From positions 1,922,001 to 1,986,000 of the forward strand of contig OU862918.1 of assembly GCA_917880885.1 (NCBI GenBank): a stretch of DNA of 64,000 nucleotides, in the 5' to 3' direction. Below the pieces are notes generated by a model. That model saw nothing but the letters and a program-made list of their open reading frames with translations. It searched no databases and was not told the DNA's origin. This DNA comes from Limnephilus marmoratus (taxonomy: Eukaryota; Arthropoda; Insecta; Trichoptera; Limnephilidae). A program made the position numbers and the translations under genes. Positions 11,274-22,200 of the stretch are shown here, piece by piece. Every line of letters begins with the position of its first letter. The first letter of the stretch is position 1.

Positions 11274-13066
11274 TTAATCCAGGTTGGAGGAAGCATCCTC
11301 CATGGGAAGTAGACAGAGCTGTGTCACGGCTCTTTTGGTGACACCTCTGGCCGTCCTCAAGGAGACGACGCGGACGCGTCCGTCTTGGCCAGGGTGGATC
11401 TCCGTCACTCGCGCCATCCTCCAGTACTGCGGAGGTAGCTGGTTGTCTTTGATGATGACCATGTCACCAGGCTGTAAACTGCGTTGACGTCCTTCTTGCC
11501 ATTTGACTCGGTTCTGCAATTCTGCTAGGTATTCCCGGCTCCATCTGTGCCAAAAAGATTGAACAACGGTAGACATCTTTTGGTAAATATTAAGCCTGTT
11601 TGTAGGCAGATAATGGATATCAAGCTCAGGCAATGCTAACAAGTTGTCGCCAATAAGGAAGTGTGACGGAGTGAGGGCGTTTAAGTCATTTGGATCTGAT
11701 GTTAATGGAGTCAGAGGACGGGAATTTAAACAAGCCTCAATCTGTATTAGTATGGTATTCATGCCTTCGTATGTCAAAACAGTTGACCACATTGCTTTTT
11801 TTAAATGCAACTTGGTCATTTTAACTGCACTTTCCCAAAGTCCCCCGTGATGCGGTGAGGCAAGAACCTCCAGCTAATATTCTGCTGGGCCAAAAAATTA
11901 TGGATTTCTTTATCAGATGCCTTCAAAAAATCAAATAGTTCAGTAAGTTCCCTATAACTACCTGTAAAGTTATCAGTAAAGAGTCGTGAGGGTTTACCCC
12001 TCCTAGCTATAAATCTTTTCAATGCATTCATAAATGCCATTGAAGTTAAATTAGTCACTAATTCTAGGTGAATTGCCTTCGTTGAAAAACAAATAAATAA
12101 ACATATGTAAGATTTTACACTCTTAGCATTTCTGGTTAAACCAGACTTAATTAAAATTGAACCTGCAAAATCTATGCCGGTTACATAAAATGGTCTTTGG
12201 ATTCGGAATCGGTCAGCAGGAAGGTCACCCATGAGCTGGCGACATTCGCGCGGACGGACTCGGAAACATACAATACATTTATGCAGTGCTCGCTTCACTG
12301 CGTTTTTACCATATATTGGCCAAAAACGTAAACGCAGTAATGCGAGCAGAGCATTACATCCTAAATGTAAATTCTCATAATGCAGATGGGTTATTATTAA
12401 GTCAGTCAACTTATGATTTTGTGGTAACAAAATTGGATGTTTTTGAGAGGCTGAGGTAATATCGGATTGTGATAGTCGACCTCCAACACACAACAACCCA
12501 TCCTGCATAAAAGGATTTAGTGCCTTTACTTTGCTCCGCCTAGATACAAATCTTCCATTACTCACAGACGCTATTTCATCATGAAATGCGAATCGCTGGG
12601 CGTTCAAAATCAATACATGCATGGCATGTTCCAGTTCGATTACAGAAAGCTCGTCGACCCGCATCGGTCTTCGTTTAGAACAGTTATGTATGAAACGTAA
12701 CATATAAGCAACTACGCGCCTCAGTCGTCTTAATGAAGAATAATTATTAAATATTTCCCTACTTCTAAAATATTTTTTATTAAAGCAGAAAATTTTCCTC
12801 GGTACCCGAATATGATTTGCTTTACGGAGACTCAGCGTGTAAATCTGCCAGGCCAATAAAAGGTCATTGGGTAGCTTGTCATCCCAGGATGTTTTTAGCT
12901 TCCACAATCTTTGCATAATTATCTTACCGACAATGATTACTGGGCCTACCAGTCCTAAAGGGTCAAACACTTTTGAAATTAATGATAAAACTTGACGTTT
13001 TGTTACTTCTAACTTTGAGTCTATGCTTTCTACCTGGTAGGTAAACTCATCAAGTTTGGTGTCCAT
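11274..13066 (-). pseudogene. BEL/Pao 1 integrase region (RNase H missing)
   Basis: Starts in the RT connection (VFDPLGLVGP), then jumps after IRVPRKIFCFNKK to the RFIHNC segment that normally follows RNase H. No RNase H acidic motif is seen, so about 250 residues appear deleted. An integrase zinc finger (HLHYENLH...CIVC) and a catalytic core follow: GIDFAGSI, a decayed second motif LFTDNFTGSY, and the glutamate in GLWESAV, which lies across a frameshift near 11860. The C-terminal part keeps LNSRPL and the SFWHRWSREYL segment typical of BEL/Pao. Not functional. Confidence 0.9.
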
Positions 13067-14702
13067 ATTAATCCGAGAATCTTAGCTTTATTGGATTCAT
13101 TTGGCAATAATTCTAAATTATCTTTAGAATCATTAATCGAGGGCGCATTAGACCTCCATTTTCTAATCTCCATGCCTGCTGTAGCAAGCGCATTAATGAT
13201 TTGTGATTTAAGCAAGTGACAAGTATCAATGGAGTCACTACCAGAAAGAAAATCATCTACATAAAAATTTTCCTTAAGGGATTTACTAGCTAATGGATGA
13301 GTAAATGAAACGTCATTACCTAGCTGATGCAGACAACGTATTGCTAAATAAGGCGAAGGAGCCAAACCATATGTCATCGTGTTTAGCGTATAGTGTTTCG
13401 AACAATCCTTCGCATCCTTTCTCCATAATATACGTTGGTAATTTCTGTGTTCCGGGTTGATATTAATATGGCGGTACATTTTTGCAATATCTGCGGTGAC
13501 TGCATATTGATGTTTTCTGAAAAATACCAAGTGGCAAAATATATCATTTTGAATGGTGGGCCCAATCATTAGAGCGCGATTCAAAGAAATCCCTCGAGCG
13601 GGTTTAGCCGACCCGTCAAAAACAACACGAATTTTAGTAGTTGTGCTTGATTCTTTAAATACAGCGTGATGTGGTAAATAATAAGTAGTTTCATCACGTA
13701 TTGGCGGTTCACATTCAGTCATGTGACCTAACGCAAGATACTCATCAATAAATTTCGAGTATTGTTCCTTTAAACTAGGTTGTCTTAAGAATTTCCTTTC
13801 CATTGACACTAATCTACTTTTAGCAATACTAAATGAATCTCCTAATTGAGATAGGTTAGATTTAAATGGTAAGTTCACTACAAATCTACCATTTGCATCG
13901 CGTTTATGCGTGCCTTCGAAAATCTTTTCACATTCACTATCTTCCAGAGAGTTATGCTTACTATTTTCAATTTCTTCAACCTTCCAAAACCTTACTATTT
14001 GATTCTGCAAATAATTTAATGAAATATGACAAACTTTAACTGGCCTCGTATTTTGACGCCTCTGTACAGCTCCTGATATTATCCAGCCTAGCTCCGTTCG
14101 ATGCAATGTAGGTTTATCCTTTCCTAACTGTATCTGATCCGTATGAACCACCTGCCAGAATATCTCTGCTCCGATCAGCATATCAATAGAAGCTGGCTGG
14201 TAAAACTGCGGATCAGCTAACTGGATACCGTCTGGAATGTTCAACATTTTTGGATTAATCAAGGTCTGTGGAAGATTGCAAGAAATCTCATCTAATACCA
14301 AACAAGATATTTCATCCCGGTATTGAGAACATGATGATTTAAATTTAATGTCAACTGTTTCCTTTACATGAATTAAATTATTATGCAAACCTGAAACAGG
14401 TATATTCAACTTTGTACAATGCAAATTTAATCTTTTACAAGTATCCTTTGTAATAAAATTAGACATTGAACCCGAATCCAAAAGTGCGCGTATTTTGTGT
14501 GTTCCACCATACGCGTCTTCTATTTTTACTATTACGGTAGATAGTAAAATTTCCCGCCCGTTCATGTCACTATGACATGCTAAATTTACTGGTGCCTCCG
14601 ACTGACCCTTGCCAGTTGAAGTACCCGCTTGTACATTATCAGTATTGATATGTAACAGAGTGTGATGTTTTCGATCACAAACACTGCACTTTTCCTTCCA
14701 CC
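13030..14702 (-). pseudogene. BEL/Pao 1 protease-reverse transcriptase
   Basis: Begins within the last zinc knuckle (CSVCDRKHH, about 14685-14655), then an aspartic protease motif ALLDSGS (about residue 27 counted from 14565) and the RT. Family signatures include KIRVVFDGSA, the TADIAKMYRHI palm motif and catalytic YVDD near residue 434 (about 13262). The 511-codon frame has no internal stop and breaks by frameshift near 13065 at the connection domain. The start at 14565 is an artefact; the real protein is a gag-pol fusion interrupted by the SINE. Confidence 0.93.
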
Positions 14703-15123
14703 TTTTTTTTTTTTTTTTTTACAGTGAATACCGCACAAGAATCTCAACTGCTCCCGTCTGGAGCCAGTGAGACTATGGCATCCCCAATTGGGGTATGTTG
14801 TGAGGCTGAAGGTAGTGGGGAGGGGAAGGAGGTGGAGAAGAGGAAGGTTTGGAAGTACCTGGCTATTCAGATCTGGTCACTAAACACGGCTAAAGCCATT
14901 TTCAAGCAACGTTTCAATTCTGAATGGTGGTCTTACACCAGGGCGATACTGATTGTATCTTCCACTCTGGAACATGCCGCAAATATACTATATATTATTT
15001 TAAAAGAATTAATTGTGAAATAACACAAATTAATCAAATAAAATTTATTTGCGCATGCCGGGTTCGAACCCGCGACCTCCGGAATGTGAGTCAAGAGTCT
15101 TAGCCACTGGACTACGGAGGTCG
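14703..15123 (-). mobile_element. SINE-A, tRNA-headed (copy 2, full length)
   Basis: About 420 bp inserted in BEL/Pao 1 gag, same strand. The head (15123 downward) keeps Pol III box A (tagtccagtgg) and box B (ggttcgaaccc); the 3' end is an 18-base A tract (T at 14703-14720). The body aligns with 1856-2232. The gag frame resumes on both sides with only a short acct overlap as possible target duplication. It is therefore younger than the BEL/Pao insertion or was carried by its parent copy. Confidence 0.9.
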
Positions 15124-16222
15124 TCAAACCTACACAACTTTGAAAGGTGCCCCGGTTTTAGGCAGTTATAACATAAATTGTTCTTTGAAACGAACTTTCT
15201 TCGTGCCGCTGGTTCTTTGTTAACAAATATTTTGCAAGAATAAATGAAATGACTGTCATTACACAGCATACAATTAACGTTGCTCGACGCTAACGTAACC
15301 TTGTTTGCAGAATTCCTTTCCTTAAAATTAAAAAACTTTGCTTTTGTTGCAACTGGTTCCGATTTCTGTTGCATTCCACCAATATTACCTTGGATAGTTT
15401 CCAGGATCTGAGACCTTTGTGAAATAAAATTGATAAAATTGATATTGTAGGATAAACTTCGTCGCATTCTAATGATTCCCAAAGGCTACGTGTGTGATTA
15501 TCTAACTTTGAGGTTAGAATATGAATAATTAAAGTATCCCAATGTTCGGTTGGTAGCTTAAGGTTGTGTAAAGCTCTCAAATGAATGTTTGCTTGATCAA
15601 TTAAATTCCGTAATTCATGATGATTCTGTCGTTTTAACGGTGTAAAACTAAATAAGAAATTCAAATGTCTATTTGCTATAAGTCGGACATTTTCGTATCT
15701 CGAAATAAGCATTGTCCAAGCTGCACTATAATTATCCCCGGTTATTTCTAGAGAACTAATCAAATCAAGTGCCTCTCCGGACACATAACTAATAAGGTAA
15801 TGAAATTTCTGAACATTATTTAATTTACTGTTATCATGAATTAAGGCAATGAACGAATTTTTAAAAGTCAACCATTTATGGTTGTCACCTGAAAACACTG
15901 GTATAGAGATTGGTGGTAAATTTACTGATATATTTGGGACATTTTCAATCTTCTTAAATTTTGATAACATTTCCTGTCCTAATGCAATTACATTAAAATA
16001 TGTACCTTCAAAATTATCCCTCGCGTCATTATCTTCTGATTTGTTCAATAAATCAATCTCCAGCTGAATTTTGGAGAATTCTATCAGAGAAGGTTTAATG
16101 GCGTCCAACCTCGATGACAACACGCCAGGTGTAATATCATTTTCGTTGCTTAAATAGGTTTCGAATCTCGTTAATGAACCTTTCAAAACCCCGCGCCGTT
16201 TAATCAACTTGTCGAGTTCCAT
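15124..16222 (-). pseudogene. BEL/Pao 1 gag
   Basis: Start ATG at 16222 (MELDKLIKRRG). The capsid region contains ISIPVFSGDNHKWLTFKNSF, the conserved BEL gag segment, and HYLISYVSGEALDLI. A one-base frameshift near 15440 moves the frame to NFINFISQRSQILE. Zinc knuckles follow: CMLCNDSHFIYSC, then CYNCLKPGHLSKLC, and a third lies beyond the SINE. Gag binds and packages element RNA in cytoplasmic particles. Confidence 0.9.
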
Positions 16223-16634
16223 TTTTTACAAACGAAATAACACTAACTTGATTTAAAAACTGAATACACAATACACAACGCGGCAGTTTGACGTAAACAA
16301 TAATGAATAATACCATAAATATACTAACCCCAATATACTATAGATCATAGAGAACCCAATCCACAATACTATAGCATACAAAGACGAAACTTGCAACCGC
16401 GTGGCTAGAAATGTAGGTAGGCAAAGCAAAGTTATTCGGCAGACTGAATACAACAATAAAAATTATTATCACCAACAAAATTTATGCTATATTGAAAGCA
16501 TCTGATTATGAACACCCGAATATAATTCGATATAATCAATACGAAATAATGTGGCATCTACACAGATTTTTAGCTTTTTAAATGGAATTTGAAAGGACAA
16601 TGAAAGGAAGGCTACAACCTGATTTGCTGTGCAT
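16223..16634 (-). other. BEL/Pao 1 leader, no further feature seen
   Basis: AT-rich untranslated leader between the PBS-like array and the gag start. No recognised motif. Confidence 0.5.
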
Positions 16635-16831
16635 GCGAGCGTCGTGATGAGGCTCGCTTGATCAATCCAATGATGGTGATGAGGACGCCGACTGGACCAC
16701 TCCCGATGATGATGAGGCCTGACTGGGCCACTCCAAATAATGATCTTCCGTCTCAAATGGATCAATCCAAATAATGATCACCCAGCTTGAATGGTTCAAT
16801 CCAATATTGATCACCCGGCTCGAATGATCAA
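16635..16831 (-). repeat. Primer-binding site plus tandem PBS-like array
   Basis: The minus strand leaving the 5' LTR reads tgatcattcgagccgggtg, alignable to the clean PBS-like tggtccttcgagccg of BEL/Pao 2. Five further degenerate units of about 33-36 bp follow (breaks near 16804, 16771, 16737, 16704, 16670). Several repeat a ttggattgatccatt...gagcc pattern. Repetition seen directly; PBS role inferred from position. Confidence 0.6.
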
Positions 16832-17235
16832 TGTTCAGGATCTCAACTTCCGCTCTCCTGACAGAGCAATCCGGCGTGGTAATACCAGATTCCAAAGGGA
16901 AGTGTGGCTGGAGTAACTCTTCAATAATAACTCCAGCTCTTGAATAATTGGTCTTTATTGAAACAATAAAAGACCCGTAGGGTAGCTCATGTACGGTGAG
17001 CCCAATGATGCTATCTCTCTCCGCGGTTTTATAACCCACATGAAGTGAAAACCTGGCAGCAGACGTTTTGCCCAAAAACGACCCGCCCAAGACGGATGGT
17101 AACAAGAGAAGAAGGAATTAAAAAATCCGTGGCAATACGAAATCGCCCTGGCAATTGCCAACACAAAAAAATGTTGCCACAACCATTAGGGTGACAATCA
17201 CAAATATTAATATTTCAGTACCTGAAATCTTAACA
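16832..17235 (-). repeat. BEL/Pao 1 5' LTR
   Basis: 404 bp, the promoter-bearing LTR for the minus-strand element. Differs from the 3' LTR at 17065 and 17177-17178. Followed at 17236 by the target duplication ggtag. Confidence 0.95.
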
Positions 17236-18395
17236 GGTAGAATTTTCGAACCTTCTAAAACTTCCTACAGCTTTGTGGAATCTTCATGAATTTTCCGAAA
17301 CCTTCTACACACACTCACACACTCCTCCACCCCTCCTAGAATTTTCTAAAGCTTTATCAAACCTTCTAGAACTTTCTACAGCTTTATCAAACCTTCTAGT
17401 ACTTTCCGGAACCTTCTAGACTCACCGACATACTCCGCCACACCTTCCAGAACTTTGTGAATCGTCTAGAACCTTCTAGAATTTTTCAGAACCTTCTAGA
17501 CACACCGACACACTTTTCCACTCCTATCAGAACTTTCTGCAGCTTTACGGAACTTTCTAGAACTTTTTACAATTTTATCGAACCTTCTAGAGCTTTCTGG
17601 AAACTTCTAAACCCACCGACATAATCCACCATTCCTTTCAGAACTTTGTACAGCTTTATCGAACCTTCTAGAACTTTCCGGAACCTTCTAGACCCACCGA
17701 CATACTCCGCCACTCCTTCCAGAACTTTGTACAGCCCTATTGAACCTTCTAGAACTTCATACAGCTTTATGGAACCTGCTAGAATATTCCGAGACCTTCT
17801 AGACATACCGACACACTGCTCCACTCCTTTCAGAACTTTCTACAGCCTTATCAAACCTTCTAGAACTTTCCGGAACCATCTAAACTCACCGACATACTCC
17901 GCCACTACTTTTTGAACTTTGTACAGCCCTATAGAACCTTCTAGAACTTTCACAGCATTATGGAACCTTCTGGAATTTTCTGGAACCTTCTAGACTCACC
18001 GACACACTCCTCCTTTCCTTTCAGAACTTTGTATAGCTCTATCTAACCTTCTAGAACTTTCTCCATACACAATTTTCTTAGCATTGTGAACCATCAGATC
18101 CTTCTAGACTCACAGACTTACTCCGCCACTCCTTCCAGAACTTTGCACGGCTTTATTGAACGTTCTAGAACTTCTTACAGCTTTGTGGAATTTTCTAGAA
18201 TTGTCCTGAACCTTCTAGACACACCGACACACTCCTCCACTCCTTTCAGAACTTTCTACAGCTTTATCGAACCTTCTTGAACCTTCCAGAACCTTCTAAA
18301 CTCGCTGACATACTCCTCCATTTCTTCTTCCAGAACATTCCAGAGTCTTATCGAAGTTTCCGGAATCTTACAGTCTCTTCTTGAAGTTTATAGAG
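17236..18395. repeat. GAA/TTC minisatellite, right part b
   Basis: Continues 9460-10534 beyond the BEL/Pao insertion. The longest clean run seen is at 17661-17688: GAA at 17661, 17671 and 17681, TTC at 17666, 17676 and 17686. The 81-bp period again keeps a plus-strand frame open (SFIEPSRTFRNLLDPP at about 17646). Confidence 0.85.
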
Positions 18396-18582
18396 TCTTC
18401 TTAGAACTTTCAGCCCTTATATCTTCAAAAGCAAGCACTTTAGGTAAAAACGAATACCCTTATTCCCTAGGGGGGATAGAGATCTACCATACCATATAAC
18501 TATCTTGATCGTACAGGCACTCGTTTCGGAGTTTTTGCGTTCCGCACGTTTTTTTTGGACTTTCTTTTATAATATATATTGA

Positions 18583-19110
18583 TTATTTGTTCTTTTAGTT
18601 TATTTGTTAATTGGTAAACAATATCGGCGACACCCGGAAGCGCAGACCCACATAGTAAAAACAGCAGATAGCACATCTACTTATATTTCAATATCTTTGA
18701 TTCCAGGCTAAGGCCTCAACATGTGTCAGTCCGAAAGCGCGCTCACCGAACCCAGCATCTGGTGTGCACTTTGATTCCTTCAACCATCCGATAGCTGATG
18801 ACTCTGCTGACCTGAGACTTCACTGTCGAGAATTGGAATTTTCTGGAAACACATTTCCAATAAGTACGCCGCGTGCCGTAGCCATTCCGTTTAAGGACTT
18901 AAATACCATCCAGCAGAGCTTGAACTAAATTCTTTCAGGACATTAGAGCTAGTGAAGATGCTAAGATGCTTGAGATGCTCTGAAATATGAAAATATTTAT
19001 AAGTGCCGATAATAAATCTTGCTGCAGCATTAACAATGGATTATAATTCGTTGGTTTGATATTTTGGGAGACTTGCGTATATCTATAAATAAAATATTAT
19101 TAAAAAGAGG
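18583..19110 (-). pseudogene. Decayed LINE RT-thumb remnant in unassigned DNA
   Basis: The minus strand around 19040-18930 reads NAAARFIIGTYKYF and ISEHLKHL, like the region after the RT palm in LINEs where a (Q)NAAxRFI motif precedes a short linker. 18583-18930 is moderately GC-rich and unrecognised. Confidence 0.4.
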
Positions 19111-19114
19111 ATTT

Positions 19115-19215
19115 AGCCTGCGAGAGAATGAGATAGAATGAAACCTTGCCGCATTGGCCGCTTTGATTATGAGCTCACTTTTTGCGTGGCGAAGGTTTCA
19201 CTTCTACCGCGTGTG
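19115..19215 (+). repeat. Dispersed repeat E, copy 1
   Basis: Shares tagcctgcgagagaa, gagatag and cttctaccgcgtgtgaactg with the reverse strand of 30070-30185. MITE-like fragment of unknown class. Confidence 0.55.
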
Positions 19216-19500
19216 AACTGCACTCAATTTTTATTAAAGTTATTAAACTCTAAATTCGATTGTTGCGAACTCCTGCAATTAATAAATCTAGATGTACTTA
19301 CACGAGCAACTAGACAAACGTTAACATTTTATATACATAAATCTCATTCCAACTATAGCCTGCATTCCCCAATACAACGTTTAAATAGTCTTGGTAATAA
19401 ATACTTCAACAGTATGAAAGTATTTGACAACAATTTGAACTTTGCAAACTTCAAACGCCCCACTGCCAACTATTTCTACCTATTTCATAAACTATTGTGA
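19216..19500 (+). pseudogene. LINE C-terminal fragment
   Basis: Reads KLLNSKFDCCELLQLINLDV, TRATRQTLTFYI and SPIQRLNSLGNKY. This is the C-terminal pattern of insect LINE reverse transcriptases (Ile-asparagine-cysteine segment, then TRxT, then SPIxR), also at 55448-55990. It ends at a stop at 19498. The upstream part is replaced by repeat E. Confidence 0.65.
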
Positions 19501-19959
19501 ACACCAATTTTAAACATTTTTTTTAATATTTATCGTTGATTTGGAGAATATTTGCAATTTATCTATTTTTACTTAACTTATATTCCATGTAACCTACTTT
19601 GTTTCAACTAATATATTTTGTGTAACATATATTTTGTGTCTTATATTTTATGTTACAGTATTTAGTAAACTCTTTATTTTCTTCGTAATTAAAAAAACGT
19701 ATGATGCATTATATGTAAAAGCACTGTATGCATTTAAATAAAATATAAGAAATGAAATAAATACCCCGTAAGATGAAAAACATGGGAATTTGTCTATAGG
19801 TAAGTCTAATAATTTGAGTATCGTGTACAAAATTTGTTCAAAATTAGGTTAATAAATTAATCTCACTATAGTATAGCCTGGCAAATTATACTATCCATAT
19901 ACAACTTAAAAATTAATCTTTCTTTGTTTGTCCCTTATTATATCCCGCTGCGGTGTAAA
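19501..19959. other. AT-rich DNA, no feature seen
   Basis: No recognised element. Confidence 0.5.
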
Positions 19960-20155
19960 ATGATGGGTCGAGATGAATCAGCAGGAGAGCCAAAATATCT
20001 CCCTAAGCCGGCCTCTCTTGATGCGACCCGCCACCATACCTACACACACTTCACCCGATGAACCCGGGCACCCCTGCTAAGGCAGACGCGTTGGTTATCC
20101 AATAAATGGTTCCCGGGGTAGCGGTACCCATATCCGTCTCCCAAATTAAACCAGT
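19960..20155 (-). mobile_element. X repeat, 5' part (minus)
   Basis: The minus strand begins tttgggagacggatatgggt and runs through ccgggttcatcgggtg, then a diverged central part; the 3' half is missing. Immediately followed by SINE-B. Confidence 0.7.
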
Positions 20156-20166
20156 AATTTAATAGT

Positions 20167-20375
20167 CAGACCGGTCAATGGCTGAGTGGGCATTTCGTTT
20201 GGGACCCACCCGAGCGTTGCGTACTCGATTCCTCGGCTTGCTAAGTCATCCATTATAACAGAAGAAATATTTTCCGCTTACTCTGGTGGTAGTGGGAGAT
20301 TTTCAAACATGGTTGGGTTATTCGTTACCCGGAAATGTTTGTCTTTCTTAAAAAGACAAACAAAAAGAAAGAAAA
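20167..20375 (+). mobile_element. SINE-B, tRNA-headed (full length)
   Basis: The head has an exact Pol III box A (tggctgagtgg, about 20179) and a box B-like actcgattcct (about 20223). The tail has gggttattcgttacccgg and tttgtctttcttaaaaagac, then A-rich sequence. A 6-bp duplication aatagt flanks it at 20161-20166 and 20376-20381. A minus-strand 3' fragment lies at 59150-59235. Confidence 0.75.
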
Positions 20376-20381
20376 AATAGT

Positions 20382-22200
20382 TATTTACTAAAAATATAGA
20401 AAACTCGACATAAAAAGTCTTCTTTCCTTTTGAGACGGTAGGAGACAAAAATAACGAACTGGTTACAAAAAAGTCGACTGATTGGATTAATTTCTTGATT
20501 TTCACTAGGACACCTTTGAAATGTTCAGACATCTACCGAAAAACGATAGAAGCACGGTTCGTTATTCAGTGGTAAAACTCACCGCCGGAAGATTTTCTCT
20601 TTAAAATTTCATTTTCTCTTCTTCCCTTATAATATCCAATATCTATCTAAAATCAAACCATAATTGTATTTAATATTTTCAGGAACTTACCTAATCATTC
20701 AATAAATTATTGAAAAAAAAAAAATGTATCGTTGTGTTCAAGATCACCCAATAATTGTGATGAAATAAATATTTTTATTTACCAACAAAGTAGTTGCCCC
20801 CACCATGTGCATGCAGAATAAAACGAATCTATATTAAATGCTGTTCGGTTTTATTCCCGATAATATATTATAATATTATAACTTTTTGTAATTAATTGTG
20901 AAATATGGTTCTGGAAAATTTGAAGTCCTGACATCTATGGAAAATCGGCGGAAGTTCATTTCACCGTTAGGCACTACTAGACATTTTAAGCAAAGGTCTT
21001 TCATTTCTGAAAATTTCCAAAACACATTTCAGCTTCTCACCATAGATCTCCCAGAGGCTTGCATTTCTGCTTCTTATTATAGCTAAAAGAGAATTCAAAA
21101 CTATGATCCTATTGAAGTAAGAAAATCTTTCATAAATAAAATTTACCTGTCTTCAGAATAATACGATCATGCCAAAATAATATTATATAAATTGTTATTA
21201 GTAGTGTTGGGTAAGTTTTATTAATGAACGACTTCAAAAAAAAATTCATAACCGTTTATCCGACAGTAAAATTAAACCTTTTCTGCCAGAAAATTTTTCC
21301 AGTGCTGCAATGTCAAAACAAATTGTCATTTTTTGTATGTATGATCAGCGTGATAAGAAAATTCTTTAACAATTTAGACCTGCTTACTAATCCACCACGC
21401 GGTGATTTTTTCCTGAAAACGACTCAGTGTCAGGTTGATTCAAGAAAAAATCATTAATGCCAGATTTTTTAATTATGTCATATCTGAATACCATGAGTGC
21501 ATCAGATTACATGAATTAAGGCCCCCGATTTTTTTTTTTAATTTTTAAATTATATACATAGAGGTTGTTAGAAATAATGTCAATTTCCTCCCTTCCCAAT
21601 GAAAAATAATTATGTGATACTCCCATAAACAGCACAGGGAATAACATTATGCATTGTTTATGACTTTGAATAATATAAGTAATAAAAATTTTATGACAAA
21701 ATTAAAAGCGTTTATTGCATCAGATTTTGAAAATATATTTAAAATAGTTCATTAAAATAATTAATCTATTTTTTTAACTGTATAAAAATACAAAGGCATT
21801 TTTTTAAATCTTTAAGAAATAGTATAAAAATTAAGATGAAAGCTTTCGGGCTTTTAAAAATTAACTCTTACAAAAAAACATAGTTTATTCTTAGAATTCC
21901 GAGACGTTCACATTTTTAAAACAATTCGCTGAAAGAATAACTAAATCGTCAAGTGGTTTGTCTGTTGCTGTCTAAAAGTGAAATCCATACTTTTACAAGT
22001 TTAACGTAGTCGTTGTATTCGTGGACTAACAAATCTTATATTTGGTGGTGAACACACTTCTGCCTTCTGTCCGTAGACCCTGAATTTATCTACGTGGGAA
22101 GTATTCTCCAACAGCCTTCCCATGTTAATTGAACCGAATGTATTGTAATATGTTTTGGACTCTTTCGAAGGACTTAAAAGAATTTAATCATTGAATACAA
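20382..22200. other. AT-rich DNA, no feature seen
   Basis: Only short AT-rich frames; no recognised element or tandem repeat. Confidence 0.5.

Larger units (their letters stand above)
10535..17235 (-). mobile_element. BEL/Pao LTR retrotransposon 1, recent but defective
   Basis: 6,701 bp. Two 404-bp LTRs (10535-10938, 16832-17235) differ at three visible positions. Both edges carry the 5-bp duplication ggtag (10530-10534, 17236-17240). Gag, protease, RT and integrase are recognisable on the minus strand, so the family is BEL/Pao. Frameshifts occur in gag (about 15440), between RT and integrase (about 13065) and in integrase (about 11860). RNase H is missing and a SINE interrupts gag. It sits inside the minisatellite of the right Helitron copy. 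Confidence 0.95.
8825..18582 (-). mobile_element. Helitron-like element with minisatellites (right copy, split by BEL/Pao)
   Basis: Reverse-complement partner of 4216-6746. Minus-strand 5' end A|TCAATATATAT at 18582; 3' end CTAG at 8828-8825 followed by T; inner second head at 9423. Without the BEL/Pao insertion (10535-17235 plus a 5-bp duplication) it is about 3.05 kb, against 2.53 kb for the left copy. The difference lies mainly in minisatellite length. The two copies face each other tail to tail. Confidence 0.75.

Noticed and set aside
15045..15123. A tRNA gene on the minus strand (box A, box B and a clover-like head)
   Set aside because: It is the 5' head of SINE-A: the homologous body follows, a poly(A) end lies 420 bp downstream, and the copy interrupts BEL/Pao gag.
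4216..18582. Foldback or P-superfamily element with long terminal inverted repeats
   Set aside because: Outer ends fit A|TC and inner ends fit stem-loop plus CTAG|T with no target duplication, so two Helitron-like copies explain the structure better. Kept as an alternative only.
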